From positions 1 to 43,736 of the forward strand of contig CALFYS010000059.1 of the NCBI GenBank assembly GCA_937952245.1: 43,736 nt of DNA, read 5' to 3'. The notes beneath the pieces were generated by a model. It saw nothing but the letters and a program-made list of their open reading frames with translations. It was not told where the DNA came from and searched no databases. The stretch comes from an uncultured Alphaproteobacteria bacterium. Its GTDB lineage: Bacteria > Pseudomonadota > Alphaproteobacteria > Puniceispirillales > UBA1172. Numbering within the stretch: the stretch's first letter is position 1; every line of letters begins with the position of its first letter. Positions 16,108 to 23,942 of this stretch are shown in pieces. The position numbers were made by a program, and so were the translations under genes.

Positions 16108-17515
16108 GGTTTTGCCTTTTCATCTGATCCACAAGCCCCGCAATATCCGCCGGCTGTTTTGAGATGTGATGAATACGAGTTTCCCGCGCCATCAAATCCG
16201 CCATATGAGGCGGCAGGGCTGGCCTTGCGCCAATCGCCTTTTCCACCGCGTCAGGAAATTTCGCCGGATGGGCGCAGGCCAAGGCAACAATCGGCGTGTC
16301 TTGATCAACCTCACCATTTTCGCGGGCTTGATGCGCGGCGTAAACCCCAACCGCGGAATGCGGATCAAGCACCATATCATGCTGGGATTTGACCTTTGCG
16401 ATTTCGGCCAACGTGCCGTCATCATCCAAACGATAGGCTTTGAACATCGCGTGGGCTTTCGCCAAGACATCCGCTGAAACGTTAAACCGCCCTGTTTCAG
16501 CAAATTCAGCCATATTTTGTTTCACCAGCGCATGATCACGATCAAGCAATTCAAACAACAGGCGTTCAAAATTGCTGGAAACTTGAATATCCATCGACGG
16601 GCTGAAGGACGGCTCCACCGTCTCACGCGCCATGGTGCCGCTTTCAAAGAACCGCGTTAAAATATCATTGCGGTTGGAGGCGCAAATCAAGGTTGAGATG
16701 GGCAAACCCATGCGCTTGGCAACGTATCCCGCAAAGATATTGCCAAAATTGCCTGTTGGCACGGCAAAGGCCACTTCACGTTCCGGCGCGCCCAAGGCCA
16801 AAGCAGACGTGACATAATAGACAATCTGCGGCATCAATCTTGCCCAATTGATCGAATTAATCGCCGAAAGACCAACGCGATCCCTGAACTCAAGATCACG
16901 GAACAAGGCTTTCACCGCATCTTGGCAATCATCAAAATTACCATCCACCGCAACGGCAAACGCGCCATCAGCGATAACGGAGGTCATTTGCCGTTCTTGA
17001 ATGGGCGAAACACGGCCATCGGGGAAAAGGATGAAAATATCGACAAAATCACGCCCCTGAAAGGCTTCTAGGGCGGCTGAACCTGTATCGCCACTGGTTG
17101 CCCCCAAAATCACCGCGCGCTTACCACGGGCGCTTAACGCCCGATCAAAAGCACGGCTTAGGAACTGCATGGCGTAATCTTTAAACGCAATCGTGGGGCC
17201 GTGGAACAATTCACAAACATGAATATTATCATCGAGCGCAACCAACGGCGCGACATCCTGATGGGTGAAGCCTTGGTAGGTATCTTCGACCATGGCGGAT
17301 AATTCATCATGATCAATTTCACCTGTGGTGAAATAGCCCATAATGGCGCTGGCAATTTCAGTATAAGACTTGCCTTTCAGCCTGTTCCAATCATCTTGGC
17401 TTAATTGCGGGTAATCTTGGGGGACAAACAACCCGCCATCACGTGCTAAACCTGATAACAATGTGTCTTCAAAACCAAGAGGACCATCTCCACCACGGGT
17501 TGAAATATACTGCAT
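16097..17515 (-). CDS. thrC: Threonine synthase
   Basis: A PLP enzyme that converts O-phosphohomoserine to threonine. It has 472 residues, the long (type 2, yeast/proteobacterial) form. The start MQYISTRG is typical. The PLP lysine is K112 in HGPTIAFKDYAMQF, and ATSGDTGSAALEAF and AVPTGNFGNIFAGYVA bind the cofactor phosphate. It works directly after ThrB, encoded at 10.1-11.1 kb on the other strand. It overlaps the M16 gene by 11 bases and follows SURF1 by about 21 bases, so it is probably co-transcribed with the oxidase genes. Confidence 0.97.
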   Translation of the reverse strand: MQYISTRGGDGPLGFEDTLLSGLARDGGLFVPQDYPQLSQDDWNRLKGKSYTEIASAIMGYFTTGEIDHDELSAMVEDTYQGFTHQDVAPLVALDDNIHVCELFHGPTIAFKDYAMQFLSRAFDRALSARGKRAVILGATSGDTGSAALEAFQGRDFVDIFILFPDGRVSPIQERQMTSVIADGAFAVAVDGNFDDCQDAVKALFRDLEFRDRVGLSAINSINWARLMPQIVYYVTSALALGAPEREVAFAVPTGNFGNIFAGYVAKRMGLPISTLICASNRNDILTRFFESGTMARETVEPSFSPSMDIQVSSNFERLLFELLDRDHALVKQNMAEFAETGRFNVSADVLAKAHAMFKAYRLDDDGTLAEIAKVKSQHDMVLDPHSAVGVYAAHQARENGEVDQDTPIVALACAHPAKFPDAVEKAIGARPALPPHMADLMARETRIHHISKQPADIAGLVDQMKRQNHGA

Positions 17516-17536
17516 GGATGAAACCCTTCTTACGCT

Positions 17537-18262
17537 TTAATCTTTTTTGGCGGCGAAGCGAAGCCGCCCCGCTTGAACGTGCCACGTCAGATAGACCCCG
17601 ATCAGCCCCATGGCAATGCCATACCATGTCAGGGCATATTGCCAATGATCGTTCGGAATATCAATTTCTACCGCCGCCCCAATCGGCAGAACATAAGCCC
17701 CGGGCTTACGCAAAACATCCCCCGAATAGGCGGTGATCACTTGGTCGCCCAAGTCATGGTGGGCGGTAATATCACCAATATTCAAGGTGAACCAGTCATC
17801 TTGCTGGGGGTTGTTATCGGGGACGAAATACCCTTTTTGCCGTTGCAGGCGGAGGATCGCCTCAACCGTCACCTCACCCGCATCCAAGGTTGAAGGGCGG
17901 CTTTCAGGACGGCGATAATCTTGTGCCACCCAGCCTCTATTCAGCAACAGAATCCGGCCATCGGTCAAGCGCATGGGCGTGACGACATGATAACCCGCTG
18001 TGCCTTCAAAAGTCCGGCCAATCAATTGCACTTCGGCATGGTGCATCCAGACGCCAGTGATGGCCAGCCGCTGATACTGCAAGTCTTGGGCATCTTGTGC
18101 TTGCGGCGGGGCAATGGCTTCAGCCGTGGCGCGATTGGTGAAATTTTCGATTAAGGCTTCTTTCCAATGCATCCGCATGATCTGCCACGTGCCTAAATAG
18201 ATCAACGCCAATAACGCGGGAATGGCGAAAACAGTCATCCATAAAGACGGGCGGAACGACAT
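17537..18262 (-). CDS. SURF1 family cytochrome oxidase assembly protein
   Basis: A 241-residue membrane protein needed for heme a insertion into oxidase subunit I. Two membrane helices lie at the ends, about 9-29 (MTVFAIPALLALIYLGTWQ) and 211-231, with the periplasmic domain between. Family marks are LGTWQ at the first helix end, GYHVVTPMRL, LLNRGWV, and WYGIAMGLIGVYLTW. It lies between DUF983 and thrC in the cta run, with about 36 bases to DUF983 and 21 to thrC. Confidence 0.95.
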   Translation of the reverse strand: MSFRPSLWMTVFAIPALLALIYLGTWQIMRMHWKEALIENFTNRATAEAIAPPQAQDAQDLQYQRLAITGVWMHHAEVQLIGRTFEGTAGYHVVTPMRLTDGRILLLNRGWVAQDYRRPESRPSTLDAGEVTVEAILRLQRQKGYFVPDNNPQQDDWFTLNIGDITAHHDLGDQVITAYSGDVLRKPGAYVLPIGAAVEIDIPNDHWQYALTWYGIAMGLIGVYLTWHVQAGRLRFAAKKD

Positions 18263-18298
18263 GGTAAAGTCCTTTTGATGAAGCCCTTTTTGAAAGGC

Positions 18299-18628
18299 TT
18301 AAGTTTCAGGTGTTTGAAATTCAAATTGTTTGGCGACAATCACCGCTTTAATCACCCTGAGTGATAGCAAGGTTGCCCCCAGCATGACAAGCCCCCAGAC
18401 AATCGCATGAACCCATAACGGCGGCGACAGCAATGTTTCCAGCACAAACGCCATGGGAACAATCAACGCGCCATAAATAAAAATCAAGAGAGTGGCAGGG
18501 CCATCACCGGCGTTATAACGGTCAATATCCAGCCCGCAATGACCGCATTGATCGACCAAGGCGATTTTGCCCCGAAACAATTTGCCCTGACCGCAGTCAG
18601 GGCAAAATCCATTAAGAGCACGGCGCAT
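18299..18628 (-). CDS. DUF983 small membrane protein, zinc-ribbon-like
   Basis: A DUF983 protein of 109 residues from the ATG at 18628. The N-terminus carries two CxxC pairs, CPDCG and CGHCG, a zinc-ribbon pattern. Two membrane helices follow (LLIFIYGALIVPMAFVLET and WVHAIVWGLVMLGATLLSL). An in-frame TTG at 18682 would add 18 residues and overlap the ctaE end; the ATG is preferred because MRRALNGFCPDCG matches family starts. Genes of this family often sit in oxidase clusters next to SURF1, so a role in oxidase biogenesis is inferred but not established. Confidence 0.88.
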   Translation of the reverse strand: MRRALNGFCPDCGQGKLFRGKIALVDQCGHCGLDIDRYNAGDGPATLLIFIYGALIVPMAFVLETLLSPPLWVHAIVWGLVMLGATLLSLRVIKAVIVAKQFEFQTPET

Positions 18629-18669
18629 GGGGCTATCCGTGCTCTTTTGATGTGGTGTTGGTTGCAATC

Positions 18670-19455
18670 CTAGCGACCCCAAATGTAAACAGCGACAAAC
18701 AGGAACAGCCAGACAACGTCAACGAAATGCCAGTACCAAGCCGCGGCTTCAAAGCCAAAATGCTGCTTGGATGTGAAATGGCCAAGCGCGCCACGCCACA
18801 TACATACCGCCAAGAACAATGTCCCGATAATCACGTGGAAACCGTGGAACCCTGTTGCCATAAAGAAGACTGATGGATAAATGCCATCAGAAAAGGCGAA
18901 AGGAGCATGGCTGTATTCCAGCGCCTGCAACGCGGTGAACAGCATCCCCAGACCAACCGTCAGGCCAAGACCGATCATGAAATCACGGCGGTTATCCTGA
19001 ACAATCGCGTGGTGCGCCCATGTCACGGTGCAACCGGACAGCAGCAAGACCAATGTGTTGATCAACGGCAGATCAAACGGATCAAAGGTGATGATGCCCT
19101 CTGGTGGCCAAATGCCGCCAGCAGGGAATAACGCGCGATCAAAGAACGCCCAGAAGAATGCCACAAAGAACATGACTTCAGATGAAATGAACAGCAACAT
19201 GCCGTAACGCATCCCAATCTGAACGATTGGTGTGTGATGGCCTTGGTATTCGGCTTCACGGATAATATCCCGCCACCAATAGAACATTGTGGCCAGCACA
19301 AGCATAAGGCCAACGCCCATTGTTGCCATGCCATAGGCATTTTCATGCATATAAAGAACGCCGCCCAGCGTCAGAACAAATGCTGCCATTGAGCCCAATA
19401 ACGGCCACGGGCTTGGTTCTACCAGATGATACTGATGTTTAGCTTCCCCACTCAT
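18670..19455 (-). CDS. ctaE: Cytochrome c oxidase subunit III
   Basis: The 261-residue, seven-helix subunit III of an aa3-type oxidase in the inner membrane. Family marks are YHLVEPSPWPLLGS at the N-terminus, the conserved acidic helix SSEVMFFVAFFWAFF, and the C-terminal AAAWYWHFVDVVWLFLFV. The start at 19455 is chosen because GGGGGAGA lies seven bases upstream; an ATG at 19470 would place that ribosome binding site inside the gene. Confidence 0.97.
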   Translation of the reverse strand: MSGEAKHQYHLVEPSPWPLLGSMAAFVLTLGGVLYMHENAYGMATMGVGLMLVLATMFYWWRDIIREAEYQGHHTPIVQIGMRYGMLLFISSEVMFFVAFFWAFFDRALFPAGGIWPPEGIITFDPFDLPLINTLVLLLSGCTVTWAHHAIVQDNRRDFMIGLGLTVGLGMLFTALQALEYSHAPFAFSDGIYPSVFFMATGFHGFHVIIGTLFLAVCMWRGALGHFTSKQHFGFEAAAWYWHFVDVVWLFLFVAVYIWGR

Positions 19456-19512
19456 ATTAATCTCCCCCATGCTTAAGGATTCAAGTCTTCAATTCATTGC
19501 CGTGGGTGGCAA

Positions 19513-20070
19513 TCATCCCCCGTCCTTATCGACGGCGAAAAAGGTATAAGACAACGTGATTTCCGGCGTTGCCTTGGTGTTCAAATCTTTGTCAATCTCT
19601 GGATCAAGATAGAAAATGACTGGCATTTCCACGCTTTCACCAGGGGCTAGTGTTTGTTCTGTGAAACAGAAACATTCAATCTTCATAAAATACGGGCCAA
19701 TTTTATTTGGCGTCACGTTATAACTGGACGTGCCGGTGATCGGCTTATCGGTGATGTTGGTGGCGACGTAATTGATAACAATTTCTTCGCCGGGCAAAAC
19801 ATCAGAAGCCAATTTCGGCGCTTGCACATCCCATTTCAGCTCAGGATTAATATGGGCATTAAAGGACACTTGCCGCATCACCGCCCCTGCTGAAGCCCCC
19901 GGGGCTTCATTGCTGACTTGGGTGGTGCCGCCAAAGCCGGTAACACGGCAGAACAGGTCATAAAGCGGCACGGAAGCATAAGCCAGCCCAACCATGCCCG
20001 CGACCATAGCGAAAGCAGCAAGGCCAACCCGCTTATTCTTTTCCGCCATTTGAAGTGTTTCTGCGCTCAT
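19513..20070 (-). CDS. ctaG: Cox11/CtaG copper chaperone for cytochrome oxidase
   Basis: Delivers copper to the CuB site of subunit I. It has 185 residues: one membrane helix at about 13-33, then a periplasmic immunoglobulin-like domain. Copper ligands are the IECFCFTEQ pair, and the conserved juxtamembrane DLFCRVTGFGGTT is present. The start at 20070 has an AGGGGC ribosome binding site and overlaps the stop of the small upstream gene (ATGA); an ATG at 20118 is an unneeded extension. Confidence 0.96.
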   Translation of the reverse strand: MSAETLQMAEKNKRVGLAAFAMVAGMVGLAYASVPLYDLFCRVTGFGGTTQVSNEAPGASAGAVMRQVSFNAHINPELKWDVQAPKLASDVLPGEEIVINYVATNITDKPITGTSSYNVTPNKIGPYFMKIECFCFTEQTLAPGESVEMPVIFYLDPEIDKDLNTKATPEITLSYTFFAVDKDGG

Positions 20071-20210
20071 GATGCCCCTGCCAATTGAACAAAGGTGATG
20101 GCGTAGAAAATCAGGCACAGCAGGATGATCCCGCCAAATACAGCCAGATTACGCTTGCGCCGCATGGCGACAAATTCTTCAGGGGTTGGTGTTTTTTTCT
20201 GTTCAGCCAT
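20067..20210 (-). CDS. Small single-span membrane protein between ctaB and ctaG (CoxF-like)
   Basis: A 47-codon ORF, ATG at 20210 to TGA at 20067. The hydrophilic N-terminus MAEQKKTPTPEEF is followed by basic MRRKRN and one hydrophobic helix at about 22-41 (LAVFGGIILLCLIFYAITFV). It starts two bases after the ctaB stop and its stop overlaps the ctaG start (ATGA), so it is tightly placed in the operon. A small ORF at this point is common in alphaproteobacterial cta operons and has been called CoxF. Its function is unknown to me; a role in oxidase assembly is inferred from place. Confidence 0.85.
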   Translation of the reverse strand: MAEQKKTPTPEEFVAMRRKRNLAVFGGIILLCLIFYAITFVQLAGAS

Positions 20211-20212
20211 GA

Positions 20213-21112
20213 TCAACCAACCATGCTTTTCAAGAGCGCATCAATGCCCAAAGCCAAGAAAATCAAAAAGAGATAAAGAATAGAATATTTAAACAATGCC
20301 ATGGCGTTGGCATCAGACGCCTCACGCTTAAGGCGGATGGCATAGAAGACAAACCCTGCCCCCAGCCCCGCGGCAACAACGCCATAAACCATGCTGGCCA
20401 TGCCCAAGACCGCTGGCAAAACCGCAAATGGCGCCAGCACCAAAGAATAGGCCAAAATTTGATTAATGGTGGAACGCGCGCCCGCGACAACAGGCATCAT
20501 CGGGATTCCGGCCTTGGTGTAATCTTCATTCTTTACCAGCGCCAGCGCCCAGAAATGAGGCGGCGTCCAGATAAAGATAATCGCAAATAAAATCAGCGGT
20601 TCAATCGTCAAGCCGCCGCCAGCCGCCAGCCAGCCAATCGCCGGAGGGAAAGCCCCCGCCGCGCCGCCAATGACGATATTTTGCGGGGTTGAGCGTTTCA
20701 GCCAAACCGAATACACAACCGCGTAAAAGAAAATGGTGAAGGCCAGCAAGGCCGCCGCCAGCACATTAGCCGCAAACCACAAAACCAATACCGAAAGAAG
20801 GCTGATAATCACCCCAAAAGTCAGGGCTTCGTCAGGGTCAACCTTACCCGCGGGCAAGGGGCGGGATTGCGTGCGTTTCATGATCGCGTCAATATCACGA
20901 TCATACCATTGGTTAATGGCACCTGATGCCCCAGCGCCGGCGGCAATCGCAAAAATAGCAATCACCATCAACACAGGATGCGGCATCGTTGGTGCCATCA
21001 TCATTCCAATGACCGTGGTAAAGACCACGAGGCTCATGACACGGGGTTTCATCAGGGCGATGAAATCCGCCGGATCCGCCATTTGCGGAGATGTCACTAA
21101 TGTCTGAGCCAT
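20213..21112 (-). CDS. ctaB: Heme o synthase (protoheme IX farnesyltransferase)
   Basis: Adds a farnesyl group to heme b to give heme o, the precursor of heme a used by this oxidase. It has 299 residues and about eight to nine membrane helices of the UbiA superfamily. Family marks are LMKPRVMSLVVFTTVIG, the Asp-rich NQWYDRDIDAIMKRT with SRPLPAG, and the second motif region with TPPHFWALALVKNEDYTKAG. The downstream small ORF begins two bases after its stop, and ctaD ends 23 bases upstream of its start. Confidence 0.97.
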   Translation of the reverse strand: MAQTLVTSPQMADPADFIALMKPRVMSLVVFTTVIGMMMAPTMPHPVLMVIAIFAIAAGAGASGAINQWYDRDIDAIMKRTQSRPLPAGKVDPDEALTFGVIISLLSVLVLWFAANVLAAALLAFTIFFYAVVYSVWLKRSTPQNIVIGGAAGAFPPAIGWLAAGGGLTIEPLILFAIIFIWTPPHFWALALVKNEDYTKAGIPMMPVVAGARSTINQILAYSLVLAPFAVLPAVLGMASMVYGVVAAGLGAGFVFYAIRLKREASDANAMALFKYSILYLFLIFLALGIDALLKSMVG

Positions 21113-21135
21113 CGTCGTCTAAACCTTATATATGC

Positions 21136-22728
21136 TTAGTTCTTGAACTTCGGCAGTTCATCGAATGTGTGGTATGGCGGTGGTGAGGCCACTGACCATT
21201 CCAATGTTGTTGCGCCTTCACCCCATGGGTTAGCCGCGGCACGGCGGCGAACAACAAACGCTTCGATGATAACAATCAAGAACAGGATCGCGCCGAAAGC
21301 ACCGATGTATGAACCGATGGAAGCGACCATATTCCAGCCCGCAAAAGCATCAGGATAATCGATGTAACGACGTGGCATCCCCGCAAGACCCAAGAAATGC
21401 ATGGGGAAGAATGTCAGGTTAACGCCAACGAAGGTGATCCAGAAATGGGCAATCGCCAAGGCACGGTTATATTCAAAACCAGTCATCTTAGAGAACCAGT
21501 AATAGAACCCAGCAAACAGACCAAACACAGCACCCAATGACAACACATAGTGGAAATGCGCGATCACGTAATAGGTGTTATGCAAGACCTGATCAAGGCC
21601 AGCGTTGGACAAGACAACCCCTGTCACACCGCCAACGGTGAACAGGAAGATAAAGCCAATCGCCCAAAGCATCGGGACTTCAAAACGGAGTGAGCCGCCC
21701 CACATGGTCGCAATCCATGAGAAGATTTTAACGCCAGTAGGAACCGCGATGACCATGGTCGCCGCGGTGAAATACGCCCGTGTATCAACATCCATGCCGA
21801 CGGTGTACATATGGTGCGCCCATACGATAAACCCAACAAAACCAATCGCAACCATGGCATAAGCCATCCCGAGGTAGCCAAAGATTGGCTTACGGGAGAA
21901 GGTTGAAATGATATGGCTGACAATACCGAAAGCCGGCAGAATCATGATGTACACTTCAGGGTGACCAAAGAACCAGAACAAATGCAGGAACAAGATCGGG
22001 TCACCACCTTCAGCGGCAACAAAGAAGGCTGTATCAAAGTTACGGTCGGTCAGCAGCATGGTGATCGCACCCGCCAGAACCGGAACCGCCAACAACAGCA
22101 AGAACGCGGTGACCAGCATCGCCCATGCAAACAAAGGCATCTTATGTAAAGTCATGCCCGGGGTCCGCATATTCAGGATGGTGGTGATAAAGTTCGCCGC
22201 ACCAAGGATGGAGGAGACACCCGCCAAGTGCAGTGAGAAGATCGCCAGATCCATGGACATCCCCGGTGTTCCTTCCTTACCGGAAAGCGGTGGATAAATC
22301 GTCCAACCAACACCCGCGCCGCCATCAGCAACAGCGGATAACAGCAACAGAATAAACGCCGGCGGCAACAGCCAGAATGAAATGTTATTCATCCGTGGGA
22401 AAGCCATATCCGGAGCACCGATCATAATCGGCACAAACCAGTTTCCAAAACCGCCAATAAGGCCCGGCATCACCACAAAGAAGACCATGATCAAGCCATG
22501 GGCGGTGGTGAATACGTTCCAGACATGGCCATCTTCCATGTACTGAACGCCAGGTTCCATCAATTCCATCCGCATATAGATAGAAAGACCGCCGCCGATA
22601 AAGGCCGCGAGAATGGCAAAGATCAGGTACATGGTGCCAATGTCTTTGTGGTTGGTGGAATAAAGCCACCGCTTCACAAAGCCGCTTGGGGCCCCATGAT
22701 CATGATGTTCGGTTGTTGTCGCACTCAT
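21136..22728 (-). CDS. ctaD: Cytochrome c oxidase subunit I
   Basis: The catalytic subunit (530 residues, 12 helices) with hemes a and a3 and CuB. Present are the heme a histidine (TTAHGLIM), D-channel entry (GAPDMAFPRMNN), the HPEVYIMILPAFG helix with the channel glutamate, the K-channel lysine (PTGVKIFSW), CuB histidines (WAHHMYT), and AHFHYVLS heme ligands. Unusually, the pair normally His-Asp before TYY is H383-N384 (VLHNTYYV, Asn codon 21577-21579), so the usual Mg-site aspartate is replaced. The start at 22728 has AGGAGC seven bases upstream; an earlier GTG at 22743 would place that site inside the gene. Confidence 0.98.
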   Translation of the reverse strand: MSATTTEHHDHGAPSGFVKRWLYSTNHKDIGTMYLIFAILAAFIGGGLSIYMRMELMEPGVQYMEDGHVWNVFTTAHGLIMVFFVVMPGLIGGFGNWFVPIMIGAPDMAFPRMNNISFWLLPPAFILLLLSAVADGGAGVGWTIYPPLSGKEGTPGMSMDLAIFSLHLAGVSSILGAANFITTILNMRTPGMTLHKMPLFAWAMLVTAFLLLLAVPVLAGAITMLLTDRNFDTAFFVAAEGGDPILFLHLFWFFGHPEVYIMILPAFGIVSHIISTFSRKPIFGYLGMAYAMVAIGFVGFIVWAHHMYTVGMDVDTRAYFTAATMVIAVPTGVKIFSWIATMWGGSLRFEVPMLWAIGFIFLFTVGGVTGVVLSNAGLDQVLHNTYYVIAHFHYVLSLGAVFGLFAGFYYWFSKMTGFEYNRALAIAHFWITFVGVNLTFFPMHFLGLAGMPRRYIDYPDAFAGWNMVASIGSYIGAFGAILFLIVIIEAFVVRRRAAANPWGEGATTLEWSVASPPPYHTFDELPKFKN

Positions 22729-22751
22729 AGAATTGCTCCTCACTTAAACGT

Positions 22752-23606
22752 CTATTGTGCTTGCGCCAGTTGAATGGTCTGAGGACGTTCAACTGTTGCA
22801 AATTCTTCACGGGCTTCTTCAACCCATGCTTTATAATCTTCAGCCGAAACCGCTTTGATCACGATTGGCATATAAGAATGGTTAACACCGCAAATCTGGT
22901 TGCACTGACCGTAATAGGTCTTCTCGCCCATCGGAATATCAATCCAAGCTTCGTTGGTGCGTCCGGCGATGGTGTAAATCTGAACCGCCAATGATGGCAT
23001 GAAGAATGAATGCATCACGTCATTGGCCTGAACCAGAAGTTTGATCCGTGTCCCTTCAGGAACAACCATGGGGTAGTCCACATCCAAAAGACGCTTCTGG
23101 CCTTCGGTGATGTCTTCTTCGGGGATCATGTAACTGTCAAACGCCAGTTCTTCTTTCGGGTATTCATATGTCCAATACCACTGGGCACCGGTGACTTTAA
23201 CAACCATATCGGTTTCATCGGTGCGATCCATGTAATACAGCAGTTTGAAAGACGGCACAGCGATCACCACAAGGATGACAACCGGTATCACCGTCCACAA
23301 CACTTCGATCACTGTATTATGCGTGGTCTTTGAAGGATTAGGGTTTTTGCTCTCACGGAAGCGCAAGCATGTGTAAACCAACAACGCCAAAACAAACAAA
23401 GAGATCAGCGTGATGATGATCAGCAACATATTGTGCAGATCAGTGGCTTTTTCAGCAATTGAACCGGCGGCAGGTTGCAAATCCATCTGCCATGGCTGCG
23501 GTTCAGCGGCATAAGCCAGACCAGTCGCGGCCAGCATCGCAAGCATGGCCACCCCAACAGATTTCGCTACAGCATAAGCCTTTGCCGTAATACGGGTCGG
23601 AAACAT
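22752..23606 (-). CDS. ctaC: Cytochrome c oxidase subunit II
   Basis: Receives electrons from cytochrome c at the CuA centre. It has 284 residues: a signal peptide ending about AYA (33), two membrane helices at about 60-80 and 101-120, and a periplasmic cupredoxin domain. The CuA loop is C235-N-Q-I-C239-G-V-N-H243-S-Y-M246. The copper ligands are intact, but the glutamate normally between the cysteines is Gln237 (codon 22896-22898). The start at 23606 has GGGGGAG seven bases upstream; the frame stays open to 23834, but that extension overlaps the divergent leader region and looks non-coding. It is the first gene of the cta run. Confidence 0.97.
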   Translation of the reverse strand: MFPTRITAKAYAVAKSVGVAMLAMLAATGLAYAAEPQPWQMDLQPAAGSIAEKATDLHNMLLIIITLISLFVLALLVYTCLRFRESKNPNPSKTTHNTVIEVLWTVIPVVILVVIAVPSFKLLYYMDRTDETDMVVKVTGAQWYWTYEYPKEELAFDSYMIPEEDITEGQKRLLDVDYPMVVPEGTRIKLLVQANDVMHSFFMPSLAVQIYTIAGRTNEAWIDIPMGEKTYYGQCNQICGVNHSYMPIVIKAVSAEDYKAWVEEAREEFATVERPQTIQLAQAQ

Positions 23607-23942
23607 TCTCGAACTCCCCCTTAGAGTCTTCGCGCCACAACGTTGATGTTTCTCACGCCATGGCAAATTAACGCATATTTCAAGCAATATCCTTATAACA
23701 CAAAGATTGAAAACCATAAGCACGGCATGGCGAAAACCCTTGCGGCAGGTGGTCGCAGTTTTTTTGAAATGAGCGCGTTTTCGATGAATAAGGCTGGATA
23801 TGGGCGAAAAAATTATCGCCTTATGAAGGCGCAATGGTTGAAGTCACGCCATGGCTATGCCATGTCTTTAATAGAACAAATTTCTTCACCATTGATTCGG
23901 AACCCCAGCAGCTTGCACAACAGAGGTTCAAAAGAGGAAAAC
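23607..23942. other. Divergent intergenic region between ctaC and tldD (336 bp)
   Basis: Both flanking reading frames stay open through this stretch in opposite directions, but neither extension resembles its family and each gene has a good ribosome binding site at its proper start, so I treat the region as non-coding. A 12-base direct repeat TCACGCCATGGC occurs at 23653-23664 and 23844-23855. A hairpin GGCGA/TCGCC lies at 23803-23820. I see no convincing promoter pair, although both genes need one here. Confidence 0.5.

Noticed and set aside
23607..23834. N-terminal extension of ctaC
   Set aside because: Adds residues before a clear signal peptide and a good ribosome binding site at 23606; overlaps a divergent leader.
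23643..23942. 100-residue N-terminal extension of tldD
   Set aside because: MDALDTTTDLFF at 23943 matches the family length and follows a ribosome binding site; the extension overlaps ctaC's leader.
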